IMG/VR virus record: IMGVR_UViG_3300025110_000067
Span: 1 to 32,434 of that record
Strand: one strand, 5' to 3'
DNA from: a virus
Length of the DNA stretch: 32,434 nucleotides
Part shown: positions 7,835-14,169 of the stretch, in pieces
Layout of the letters: every line of letters starts with the position of its first letter
Numbering within the stretch: the first letter of the stretch is position 1
The notes under the pieces: generated by a model
Databases searched by the model: none
What the model saw: the letters and a program-made list of their open reading frames with translations, nothing else
Told to the model about the DNA's origin: nothing
Program-made: the position numbers and the translations under genes

Positions 7835-8572
7835 ATGTGTGTTGTCTATATCATAAATACATCTCATAGGGTAAAACTATTGGAGGCTACCGACGTTCGC
7901 GGAATCCTCGGATTATTGATAGCAGATGGAAGTCTTGTCGCATATCGCACTCCTAGCGGTGGTTACATACAACTCACACTTGTAGCTGGTGCGACCGAGT
8001 CTGCTTTTCTAGAGGAAAAAGTTAAGGAATTTAATCAATTTATTTTCACAAAGGCAAAAATTGTTCCCTATAAAACAAAAGCAAGATCAAGCGGTAATTC
8101 GACTCCAATTCTTCGTTTTAGGGTTTCAACCAATAAATTACGTCCTGTCTACAACCTTCTTTATCCAATTGGCGAAAGGCAGATTACTCAAACCACTCTT
8201 GATTTATTAGGAGCTAAAGCTGCTGCATGGTTATGGGCAGAAGGAGCGAAAGTCTTAAAGGATGGCTCTTCTCTGCTCTCAAGAGTTGGAAATACATTCG
8301 AAGAGACTCTAATGATTCAAAGTTGGCTCCAGATGCTCGTTGGAGCAGAAGGAGTTATTGATGAAAACTACGTTCGCCCAAGAATTCAATTCGATATAGA
8401 GAATACCCAGAAAGTACAAGAAGCACTTATCAGTTACGCACCCCAAAGTCGTTTACACCTTTTCAAACAGGAGCAATGGAATGTCAGCGCAATTCGTAGT
8501 TCACGCACTGAGTTACAGTTTGGGAAAGGGGAAAATCAATCTCAAGGGGAAAAGGCAACGTCCTTGGCTTGA
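7835..8572 (+). CDS. LAGLIDADG_2-type homing endonuclease, first copy, 245 aa
   Basis: The layout matches the single-chain LAGLIDADG_2 family: a first motif GILGLLIADGSL (about residues 23-34) with the acidic residue kept; a beta region and helix ending LRFRVSTNKLRPVYNLLYPIGERQI; and a second motif AAAWLWAEGAK (about 130-140), where the usual MDDGS is AEGA, leaving Glu as a possible catalytic acid. Such proteins cut intronless alleles and move their intron, or free-stand beside it. It reads opposite to the intron and capsid gene, which is unusual. ATG 7835 has no clear Shine-Dalgarno; TTG 7880 is an alternative start. Its 3' end overlaps the second copy by 92 nt in another frame. Activity is unknown. 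Confidence 0.75.
   Translation: MCVVYIINTSHRVKLLEATDVRGILGLLIADGSLVAYRTPSGGYIQLTLVAGATESAFLEEKVKEFNQFIFTKAKIVPYKTKARSSGNSTPILRFRVSTNKLRPVYNLLYPIGERQITQTTLDLLGAKAAAWLWAEGAKVLKDGSSLLSRVGNTFEETLMIQSWLQMLVGAEGVIDENYVRPRIQFDIENTQKVQEALISYAPQSRLHLFKQEQWNVSAIRSSRTELQFGKGENQSQGEKATSLA
8061..8071 (-). promoter_or_regulatory. ATAGGGAACAA motif facing the capsid gene
   Basis: On the minus strand TTTATAGGGAACAATT repeats the 11-mer found three times on the plus strand. Here it points leftward, toward the intron and capsid gene, from inside the first LAGLIDADG ORF. If the motif is a phage promoter this copy would start the capsid transcript about 200 nt upstream of the intron. It could also be chance within coding sequence. 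Confidence 0.3.
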
Positions 8573-9071
8573 AATTTCCAGAAGTGAAATTGATCGTACT
8601 TATTTAGATCACCAACTAAGAACACTTAGATATTCTCATGACGGACCAGTTGATTATTTCTGGGATCGCATTGCAACAGATGGCTTCTACGACAAGGAAC
8701 GTTTTAGATTCCAAGGAGAGTTACTTTGGAGGGCTTATGAATTGCTTTATCCAAGAGATCTATTTTCAATTAACAGAGAAGTTCTTAATATTGCTGGATT
8801 AAAAGGAGCTGCTGCTCTTTGGATTGATCAAGGCAGAATTACTGGTAAGAAGGGATCTATTAGAGGTCGATATTCTGAGAATGATTATTTAGAACTGGAA
8901 TCATGGTTTAACGATCTTAGTATCCCTGCAAAAATCCATCGAAACAATATGAGTGTTGTTCAATTAAGTTTTAAAAAAGATTCTCTGATTGCTTTGCTTG
9001 AATTAATTAAACCATTCATACACATCAATATGAAGAAGACATTAAAGCAACAGTTCTCGAAATTCAGGTAG
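8481..9071 (+). CDS. LAGLIDADG_2-type protein, second copy, 196 aa
   Basis: The ATG at 8481 has a good Shine-Dalgarno, AGGAG at 8469-8473, with a 7-nt spacer, so it is probably translated in its own right although it overlaps the first ORF by 92 nt in the +1 frame. The C-terminal 110 residues repeat the second half of the first copy: LLWRAYELLYPRDLFSI, AAALWIDQGRI, YSENDYLELESWFNDL and SLIALLELIKPFIH, all in LAGLIDADG_2 order. The first motif is degraded to FWDRIATDGF, and the second has Gln where the catalytic acid is expected. It looks like a tandem duplicate now serving as a partner subunit, a maturase or a decaying copy. Confidence 0.68.
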   Translation: MSAQFVVHALSYSLGKGKINLKGKRQRPWLEISRSEIDRTYLDHQLRTLRYSHDGPVDYFWDRIATDGFYDKERFRFQGELLWRAYELLYPRDLFSINREVLNIAGLKGAAALWIDQGRITGKKGSIRGRYSENDYLELESWFNDLSIPAKIHRNNMSVVQLSFKKDSLIALLELIKPFIHINMKKTLKQQFSKFR

Positions 9072-9117
9072 ATTGAGCATGCCCCGAAGAAGAACTACGA
9101 CAGGGGTTTCAGTGAAG

Positions 9118-9195
9118 TCAGGAGTTCTGGTTTTTGTAGTTTCCTAGAGCTTTAAATTGATCCCTGTGCGTTTAGCTAACGTGCAGGGCTCCTGA
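9118..9195. other. Structured intergenic element
   Basis: The 164-bp gap at 9072-9235 has no convincing gene. An 11-bp stem with two G-U pairs, CCCTGTGCGTT/AACGTGCAGGG (9162-9172 and 9178-9188, loop TAGCT), is enclosed by a perfect 7-bp helix TCAGGAG (9118-9124) with CTCCTGA (9189-9195). No U-tract follows on either strand, so it is not a standard terminator. It could be a processing or attenuation signal between the LAGLIDADG genes and the next unit. Confidence 0.45.
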
Positions 9196-9212
9196 TAGGT
9201 GATATTCACTAA

Positions 9213-9231
9213 AATACGACTATACAAGGGA
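9213..9231 (+). promoter_or_regulatory. T7-promoter-like sequence before the CP12-like gene
   Basis: AATACGACTATACAAGGGA keeps the TACGACT block and GGGA start of the T7-class consensus, one base shorter between them. A host-type reading (TATACA as -10) is also possible. If the GGGA is the transcript start, the leader before ATG 9236 would be only about 8 nt. It marks the start of a rightward unit, 9236-11183. Confidence 0.45.
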
Positions 9232-9235
9232 TTTC

Positions 9236-9364
9236 ATGTCTATGAATGACTCTCTTGACCAAGACGACCTTGACTCACCAACGATTTCCCCTCAACGTAG
9301 ACGGTACTTAGAGTATTGCGAAGAGAACCCGTCAGACGAGGAATGTCGGTTATATGAGTGCTAA
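9236..9364 (+). CDS. CP12 C-terminus-like microprotein, 42 aa
   Basis: The start is ATG 9236, with AAGGGA 4 nt upstream; the stop is TAA 9362-9364. The second half, YLEYCEENPSDEECRLYEC, matches the C-terminal pattern of cyanobacterial CP12 (Tyr-Cys-x2-Asn-Pro-x3-Glu-Cys-Arg-[Ile/Val/Leu]-Tyr-acidic). The two cysteines, C28 and C37, are spaced C-x8-C as in the CP12 C-terminal disulfide loop that docks GAPDH. The N-terminal part is acidic and lacks the first CP12 Cys pair and the PRK-binding helix. Cyanophages are known to carry full-length cp12, whose product restrains the Calvin cycle. A GAPDH-binding or redox role here is inferred from the motif. The extra Cys at the end (C42) is unusual. 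Confidence 0.65.
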   Translation: MSMNDSLDQDDLDSPTISPQRRRYLEYCEENPSDEECRLYEC

Positions 9365-9369
9365 TTTTC

Positions 9370-10158
9370 ATGACTTCAGTAACTGACTCGCTAGACAAAT
9401 TGAGAGGTTCTTATGGAGGGAGCGAAAAAACGTCGCCCTCTTTTTTAAGGCCGCAGCATGTAAAGTACAACACACCTGCAAAGGCTAGAAAGCTTGGTAC
9501 AGTTGATAATCTCGCTCAAACAATTACTGGATCTCTAGGATCTCAAGATGGTGCTAATACTCTTTACTTCAAAGTAGTAACGAATGGGAAGTCAGATTTA
9601 AGAATCACGAAGAATGTTTTAAATAAGCACGAGGATAAGTATTTAGCAGTGGGGATTCTTAATAGTAATTACGATCCTCTGCAATTAAATGAATATGGTT
9701 TTACTCATTTCAATGAGATTGAAAATACAGTTCCACTAGAAGCAATCCTTCAGCAACCGAAAGGGACTTATTACTTCACGGTTACAAATTCTCAATGGCA
9801 ATCCATACCTTTCAGTATCAATGTTCAAGTTATTAGATATGTCCTACTTGATGGATCAACAGAGGATAAACATGGGTTAAGCGGTCGTATTGCTCTGGTC
9901 AAGCTTTACGGTGTTACTTCTGGAACCTCAGAAAGCACTCTTACATTCCTTCCTACCAGTCAATTGAAGGTGATGAATGGAACATCCCTTGGTATTGATC
10001 AAACGACAGGTGCTCTAACCATAATGAAGGGTACTGTAACGATGTCTGATCAGACTTACGGAAGACTCAGAATGACATGGCGAATTAATGGAACAGCCAG
10101 CGGTTCAAGTTCAAATACGGCTACACTAACAGTTACATCCCCTGGCGGTGGTTATTAA
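9370..10158 (+). CDS. Unknown protein with beta-rich domains, fibre-like, 262 aa
   Basis: ATG 9370 is preferred over the in-frame GTG at 9358, which overlaps the preceding stop; no strong Shine-Dalgarno supports either. Residues about 55-160 look like a pre-peptidase C-terminal-style or jelly-roll beta domain (TVDNLAQTITGSLGSQDGANTLYFKVVTNGKSDLRITKNVL...GTYYFTVTNSQWQSIPFSINVQVIRY). The rest is a Thr/Ser/Gly-rich beta region ending SGSSSNTATLTVTSPGGGY. This composition is typical of phage fibre or appendage tips. It lies in the rightward island with another virion-type gene. A host-recognition role is an inference. Confidence 0.65.
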   Translation: MTSVTDSLDKLRGSYGGSEKTSPSFLRPQHVKYNTPAKARKLGTVDNLAQTITGSLGSQDGANTLYFKVVTNGKSDLRITKNVLNKHEDKYLAVGILNSNYDPLQLNEYGFTHFNEIENTVPLEAILQQPKGTYYFTVTNSQWQSIPFSINVQVIRYVLLDGSTEDKHGLSGRIALVKLYGVTSGTSESTLTFLPTSQLKVMNGTSLGIDQTTGALTIMKGTVTMSDQTYGRLRMTWRINGTASGSSSNTATLTVTSPGGGY

Positions 10159-10208
10159 CAATACGTCTACCAATCTTGCCAGAATGTAGATGATGAACTG
10201 AAGATTTA

Positions 10209-10631
10209 ATGGCATTTTCTCAATATCTAGCAACTAAGGTTCTGAGCTGGTACAAGAACTCATCTTTTCCTACAGCTTTAACGAATGTTTATGTTTCGCT
10301 GCATACAGCGGATCCAGGAACTGCTGGAACTAATAATGATTCAACTGCGTCAATTATTGGCAACGCAACCCGTGTTGGCATAGCGGCTACTGGTTTCAGC
10401 TCAGTAGGTGCTGCTGGAGGTGGTGGATTTCAAGTCACCAACTCTGGTGTCTGCCAAATCACGACCAGTGCTCAAAATTCCAGCGGAATAACTGTCACGC
10501 ATTTTGGACTATGGGACGCAGCTACGTCAGGAAACTTCCTAGCATCAGGTTCGTTGACAACCAATGTTGACGTTCAGCTAGGCGACACCGTCCAATTCAA
10601 TAGCGGTGCGATGGCAATTAAAGTGATTTAA
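10209..10631 (+). CDS. Virion or fibre-associated beta protein, 140 aa
   Basis: The sequence fits a small family annotated in many phages as tail-fibre or structural protein: YLATKVLSWYKNSSFPTALTNVYVSLHTADPGTAGTNN near the N-terminus, and ITVTHFGLWDAATSGNFLASGSLTTNVDVQLGDTVQFNSGAMAIKV at the end. The LHTADPG and GLWDAATSGN blocks are the recognisable parts. It lies 50 nt downstream of the preceding gene and 3 nt upstream of the next. A role at the virion tip or fibre base is inferred from the family. Confidence 0.72.
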   Translation: MAFSQYLATKVLSWYKNSSFPTALTNVYVSLHTADPGTAGTNNDSTASIIGNATRVGIAATGFSSVGAAGGGGFQVTNSGVCQITTSAQNSSGITVTHFGLWDAATSGNFLASGSLTTNVDVQLGDTVQFNSGAMAIKVI

Positions 10632-10634
10632 ATT

Positions 10635-11183
10635 ATGACCCAGCAGAGATGGCTCCTTCTTGGAGCTGGCATAGCTTTTGGAGCTTCTAATCTTTTTGCA
10701 ATCTTAATGCTGGGGCGCAATCAAAGTGGATTACCGAAATTCAATTTACCAGTAAGTCAATATTCTTCTTACAGCATTGATGTTTTCAAGTCTGACGCAG
10801 CTCAGTCTTATAACATCAAGCATCGGATGCATGATCCTAAGATAGTAGAGGAGCTAAGAACAATAGAAAAGCCTGCTGGCTTATTTGGGAAGGGGAAATC
10901 TGATACCTACATACTCAAACAATCGCCTGTTGGAGATGAATTTAATCAATCATCAATTCACAGTCCCGAACTCACAGCAAAGCAAATTGCCTGTATTGAA
11001 GCAAGTGGCTCTGGGAAGAACACGGGAAGACTCGTTGGATCCGCAGTGGGAACGGCTGCTGCGCCTGCATTCGCCGGAGTGCCAATCCTAGGGCCATTCC
11101 TTTCTGGAGCTGCTGCGATGTTCGGAATGGATAAGGGTGCTGAGATCGGATCTCAGATGGCAAAAGACTTCAAGGATTGTTGA
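10635..11183 (+). CDS. Membrane protein beside endolysin, 182 aa
   Basis: Residues 5-27 (RWLLLGAGIAFGASNLFAILMLG) form one membrane helix. Residues about 130-170 (GRLVGSAVGTAAAPAFAGVPILGPFLSGAAAMFGMDKGAEIGSQMA) form a Gly/Ala-rich hydrophobic hairpin with glycine-zipper spacing. The middle is soluble and polar. The gene converges on the endolysin and their 3' ends overlap by 31 bp. Two membrane segments beside an endolysin raise the possibility of a holin-like lysis role. The size and architecture do not match a holin family I know, and a virion membrane protein is equally possible. Confidence 0.6.
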   Translation: MTQQRWLLLGAGIAFGASNLFAILMLGRNQSGLPKFNLPVSQYSSYSIDVFKSDAAQSYNIKHRMHDPKIVEELRTIEKPAGLFGKGKSDTYILKQSPVGDEFNQSSIHSPELTAKQIACIEASGSGKNTGRLVGSAVGTAAAPAFAGVPILGPFLSGAAAMFGMDKGAEIGSQMAKDFKDC

Positions 11184-12298
11184 GGTCGTTTAGAGAAGGC
11201 ACCATTCTTTCGACTATCAATATGTACATATCCTTTTTGCTTGTTAGGAAGAAATCCTCCTGTCCATCTCTTGGCGAGCCAACGAGAGAATTCAATTAGG
11301 CAATCTTGAACTGGGTAGATATCTAAAGCCATTCCTTTGGAGTGATAGTTATCTTTAATCTTCTCTTCGGGTCTATAACCACCCACTACCCCTATAGGGG
11401 CTCCCCAAGCCTCTCTAATGCCGTCGAATTCCTCCGCAAGCTTCAATAGGTTCTTTTCATCCGTACTGCCCTCTATAGGGGCACGTCGAGGGTCGTAGGC
11501 TAACACCTCTCCAACTGTTAGATATTTACTAACTCGATCCTCCATCGCATACCAATCCACCTTCTCTGCTTTCTTGGTGACAAAGTTATTAGCTACTTGT
11601 TCTCTCCAATGAGTCTGATTAATAATCCATCGCTTGCCACTGCCATAGATTGTAATCCAAGCATGGCAATCTCTTGGAATTTCTTCTAAGCGAGATACCA
11701 GTAATTCCTCTTCAACTTCTATATATTCCTTTCCTGAGTCAGATAACAATAGATCATCAATTGGTGCTTTCTTTAAGAACGTATCTTGTGATGCTGTCAG
11801 CTTCAGTGGTCTGATAGTTTCCTTATTCCATTCCTTTGATTCCACCTCCCGACGATACATCAGTCCTGGCAATTGTTCTCCATAGGATTTTGAATAGAGA
11901 CCAAAGATACAACCAATATCTTCATACGCTTCAGGATGATCTACCCCTTCTTTCAATGCTTCTTGCATGTCTTCGAATCCCTCAACCTCAAAAAAGTTGA
12001 AGCCCATATTCCAAGCGAAACTTATCAGTGCTGATTGCCTGTTAGATCCCAAATTATCCCACCCTGGAATCTTGGACACTTCAGGTAAAACATCTCTTTC
12101 AATTTGCTCTTTTGTATATTCAGTGCAAATGGATTCATAGCAAACATCTCCCATCCTCACACGTTCTCCATTGGAATACTTTGTCATTCCAGTACACAGT
12201 GTTGGAACACCCAGTGGATCTAAATAAGCTTCAACCTCTATGCCCTCGAACAATTCAATCAGAGCTGCTGCCTTCGTTATCGTCAGCGGATGTGTCAT
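11153..12298 (-). CDS. Modular endolysin: GH24 lysozyme plus M15 peptidase, 381 aa
   Basis: It degrades peptidoglycan for lysis or entry. Residues 1-160 follow the T4-type lysozyme (GH24) pattern: catalytic Glu18 in ELFEGIEVEAYLDPLGVPT, with Asp27 and Thr33 in the expected positions, and SALISFAWNMGFNFF. Residues about 165-235 are a linker or SH3-like region. Residues about 265-365 match D-Ala-D-Ala carboxypeptidases of the M15A type: NYHSKGMALDIYP with His319 and Asp326, and YVHID with His359, the three zinc ligands. The two activities cut glycan and peptide respectively. There is no signal peptide, so a holin or virion delivery is expected. Its start overlaps the upstream gene by 44 nt. Confidence 0.85.
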   Translation of the reverse strand: MTHPLTITKAAALIELFEGIEVEAYLDPLGVPTLCTGMTKYSNGERVRMGDVCYESICTEYTKEQIERDVLPEVSKIPGWDNLGSNRQSALISFAWNMGFNFFEVEGFEDMQEALKEGVDHPEAYEDIGCIFGLYSKSYGEQLPGLMYRREVESKEWNKETIRPLKLTASQDTFLKKAPIDDLLLSDSGKEYIEVEEELLVSRLEEIPRDCHAWITIYGSGKRWIINQTHWREQVANNFVTKKAEKVDWYAMEDRVSKYLTVGEVLAYDPRRAPIEGSTDEKNLLKLAEEFDGIREAWGAPIGVVGGYRPEEKIKDNYHSKGMALDIYPVQDCLIEFSRWLAKRWTGGFLPNKQKGYVHIDSRKNGAFSKRPQQSLKSFAI

Positions 12299-12521
12299 CG
12301 TAAATCTTTGCGAATCGTACGGACTTCTTAGCCATTGGCTCTTTATTCAGAGTCATTCTTTCGGCAACATTGAAAGCCCCACTTTCACTGTATCCTTTTG
12401 ATTTTAAATTTTCGTAAGTTTCCATAAATATATCCAAATCATCACCAGCAAATTTCCTGTCACCTCCCTCTGGACATGATTCATCCCAGTCCCAATTAGA
12501 CCCACCGCTTGCGAAGCGCAT
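12255..12521 (-). CDS. Unknown acidic protein, 88 aa
   Basis: The ATG at 12521 reads MRFASGGSNWDWDESC. A helical region (LDIFMETYENLKSKGYSESGAFNVAERMTLN) is followed by an acidic Ser/Asp tail. The last 44 nt overlap the endolysin start in another frame, suggesting coupled translation. The N-terminus MRFA echoes the MRFAG start of the gene at 15405. No family is recognised. Confidence 0.6.
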   Translation of the reverse strand: MRFASGGSNWDWDESCPEGGDRKFAGDDLDIFMETYENLKSKGYSESGAFNVAERMTLNKEPMAKKSVRFAKIYDDTSADDNEGSSSD

Positions 12522-12563
12522 TAGGTACTTACGACTACTTTTTAATGTTAACGATTGAAGTTA

Positions 12564-12896
12564 TTAACTGAAGAGAAAATCTAGGCTATTTGGGTGATCC
12601 TGAAGATGCTGGGCTACTGCAATGTGAGCATCTTGCCCCACACCAGCAGCTTTCCTCATCTCTGAATTCATGTAGTGAGCCATCGTAGCTCCCTGATGTT
12701 CTTGCTGTGAAAGCCTCTGTGCTGCTGTTTTAGCAATATTCATCGCCTGAGCAGTATCTTGAGTATTTGATATCTGATCGTATACCTGAGCTGTAGACAC
12801 AGCCTGATGGCCTCGCTGGTTATTGACGTATGAAGATGGTGACCCAGCGGGATCATTTAACGTCTTAGCAATAATATTTCTAGGTGGAAGATTCAT
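12564..12896 (-). CDS. Unknown helical protein, 110 aa
   Basis: The start is ATG 12896, 39 nt after the psbA stop, with a stem-loop between. The sequence is rich in Gln, Ala, Asn and His, without hydrophobic segments, and mostly helical (YDQISNTQDTAQAMNIAKTAAQRLSQQEHQGATMAHYMNSEMRKAAG). No motif is recognised. It is probably carried on the psbA transcript. Confidence 0.6.
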   Translation of the reverse strand: MNLPPRNIIAKTLNDPAGSPSSYVNNQRGHQAVSTAQVYDQISNTQDTAQAMNIAKTAAQRLSQQEHQGATMAHYMNSEMRKAAGVGQDAHIAVAQHLQDHPNSLDFLFS

Positions 12897-12904
12897 ATAT
12901 GGTA

Positions 12905-12922
12905 GCCCCGTAAAAACGGGGC
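12905..12922 (-). terminator. Stem-loop between psbA and next gene
   Basis: A perfect 7-bp stem GCCCCGT/ACGGGGC with a 4-nt loop lies 13 nt after the psbA stop. No U-tract follows on the minus strand, so it may act as a 3'-end stabiliser or partial terminator rather than a full stop. This fits a high psbA message level with some read-through. Confidence 0.5.
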
Positions 12923-12935
12923 GATATTGTCTCGG

Positions 12936-14021
12936 TTAGCCAATTGCAGGTGCAAGTAGAGCTACTTCACTAGTTGCTGTAGAAGCAAGATCTAGAGGGA
13001 AATTATGAGCATTACGCTCGTGCATAACTTCCATTCCGAGGTTAGCGCGATTTAAAACGTCTCCCCAAGTAGGAATGACTTTACCTTTATAGTCTACGAC
13101 AGACTGATTAAAGTTGAATCCATTTAGATTAAAAGCCATTGTGCAAATGCCCATACTTGTAAGCCAGATACAGATAACAGGCCAGCTAGCAAGGAAAAAA
13201 TGCAAACTTCTTGAGTTATTAAATGACGCGTATTGGAAGATTAATCTTCCGAAGTAGCCATGTGCAGCCACGATGTTATAGGTCTCTTCTTCTTGACCAA
13301 ACTTATAACCATAATTCTGAGAAGTTAAACCAGTGGTTTCTCTTATCAAAGAAGAAGTTACAAGTGAGCCGTGCATTGCTGAGAACAAAGCACCTCCAAA
13401 CATTCCTGCTACTCCAGCCATATGGAAGGGGTGCATTAAAATGTTGTGTTCAGCCTGAAATACGAACATAAAGTTGAATGTTCCAGATATTCCTAAAGGC
13501 ATTCCGTCAGAGAAAGAACCCTGACCAAAAGGGTATACAAGGAATACAGCGAATGCAGCAGATACTGGTGCTGAGTATGCAACACAGATCCAAGGACGCA
13601 TTCCTAGACGGTATGACAGCTCCCACTGTCTTCCCATATATGCAGATATTCCAATTAAGAAATGAAATACAACGAGTTGGTAAGGACCACCGTTATATAA
13701 CCATTCATCTAACGTCGCCGCTTCCCATATGGGGTAGAAATGTAACCCAATTGCGTTACTACTAGGTACAACAGCACCAGAAATAATGTTGTTGCCATAT
13801 AAGAATGAACCAGCTACTGGTTCGCGGATACCGTCAATATCGACTGGTGGTGCAGCGATAAAAGCGATGATGAAACAAGTTGCAGCAGCTAACAAGCAAG
13901 GAATCATTAAAACTCCAAACCAGCCAACGTAAATGCGATTACTGCTTGAGGTAACCCAATCAGTAAACTCGTCCCATCCCTTTAATAGGCCACCACCTCT
14001 AATTGAGGTTGATGTAGTCAT
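12936..14021 (-). CDS. psbA: Photosystem II D1 protein
   Basis: D1 carries the photosystem II reaction centre in the thylakoid membrane; phages supply it to keep host photosynthesis running during infection. The 361-residue frame is uninterrupted. Key residues are kept, offset by +2 from standard numbering: Tyr163 (YZ), Asp172, Glu191, His192, His200, His217, Ser266 (QB site), His274, His334, Glu335, His339, Asp344, and the processing site after Ala346 (NFPLDLA), with a 15-residue tail. Residue 132 (standard 130) is Gln, the low-light form. The stromal D-E loop reads [14 protein letters not shown] instead of the usual host RETTETESQNYGYK, replacing an acidic segment near where damaged D1 is cut. 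Its leader carries a structured element shared with the next gene upstream. Confidence 0.98.
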   Translation of the reverse strand: MTTSTSIRGGGLLKGWDEFTDWVTSSSNRIYVGWFGVLMIPCLLAAATCFIIAFIAAPPVDIDGIREPVAGSFLYGNNIISGAVVPSSNAIGLHFYPIWEAATLDEWLYNGGPYQLVVFHFLIGISAYMGRQWELSYRLGMRPWICVAYSAPVSAAFAVFLVYPFGQGSFSDGMPLGISGTFNFMFVFQAEHNILMHPFHMAGVAGMFGGALFSAMHGSLVTSSLIRETTGLTSQNYGYKFGQEEETYNIVAAHGYFGRLIFQYASFNNSRSLHFFLASWPVICIWLTSMGICTMAFNLNGFNFNQSVVDYKGKVIPTWGDVLNRANLGMEVMHERNAHNFPLDLASTATSEVALLAPAIG

Positions 14022-14054
14022 CTTAAGAAAAAAGTACGGTTGAAACTTGTATGA

Positions 14055-14103
14055 TGAGAGACTTTTCCCCGTGGTCTCGGTTAGGGGATGCTGATACGTC
14101 TAA
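14055..14103 (-). ncRNA. psbA leader element with pseudoknot potential, copy 1
   Basis: On the minus strand the leader reads TAGACGTAT, GCATCCCC, GAGACCA, GGGG, AAGTCTCTC in order. CCCC can pair with the later GGGG, and GAGAC with the later GTCTC. The two helices interleave, as in an H-type pseudoknot. The same blocks, with different connecting bases, occur upstream of the beta-barrel-like gene. RNA motifs upstream of psbA (PhotoRC motifs) have been described in cyanobacteria and cyanophages; I cannot tell whether this is one. Confidence 0.6.
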
Positions 14104-14126
14104 CAGCAAATTTAATTGTAGACAAT
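14094..14126 (-). promoter_or_regulatory. Candidate psbA promoter
   Basis: TTGTCT, 17 nt, then TAGACG on the minus strand, immediately after the U-tract of the preceding terminator. The other leader copy has TTGATT, 17 nt, TAGACG. Conservation of both blocks and the spacing supports a promoter ahead of the structured leader, although TAGACG is a poor match to a standard -10. Confidence 0.45.
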
Positions 14127-14154
14127 AAAAAACCACCGCTACTTGAGCAGTGGT
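14126..14154 (-). terminator. Terminator after beta-barrel-like gene
   Basis: The stem is ACCACTGC/GCGGTGGT with one G-U pair and a 7-nt loop, followed on the minus strand by TTTTTTAT. It lies 16 nt after the stop of the 14170-14532 gene and just before the psbA promoter, so psbA is a separate transcription unit. It resembles the terminator at 15815-15848 in sequence and in being followed by TTGTCT. Confidence 0.85.
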
Positions 14155-14169
14155 CTTATGTGTCTATGA

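Noticed and set aside
9079-9147. A 22-codon rightward ORF, MPRRRTTTGVSVKSGVLVFVVS
   Set aside because: It has no clear ribosome binding site, is very short, and lies within the paired RNA element; it is kept only as a possibility.
10160-10170. Leftward GTAGACGTATT between two rightward genes
   Set aside because: It matches the psbA promoter block but has no upstream partner and would only make antisense RNA.
12936-14021. Possible intron in psbA, as in some cyanophages
   Set aside because: The D1 frame is continuous from start to stop with all expected residues.
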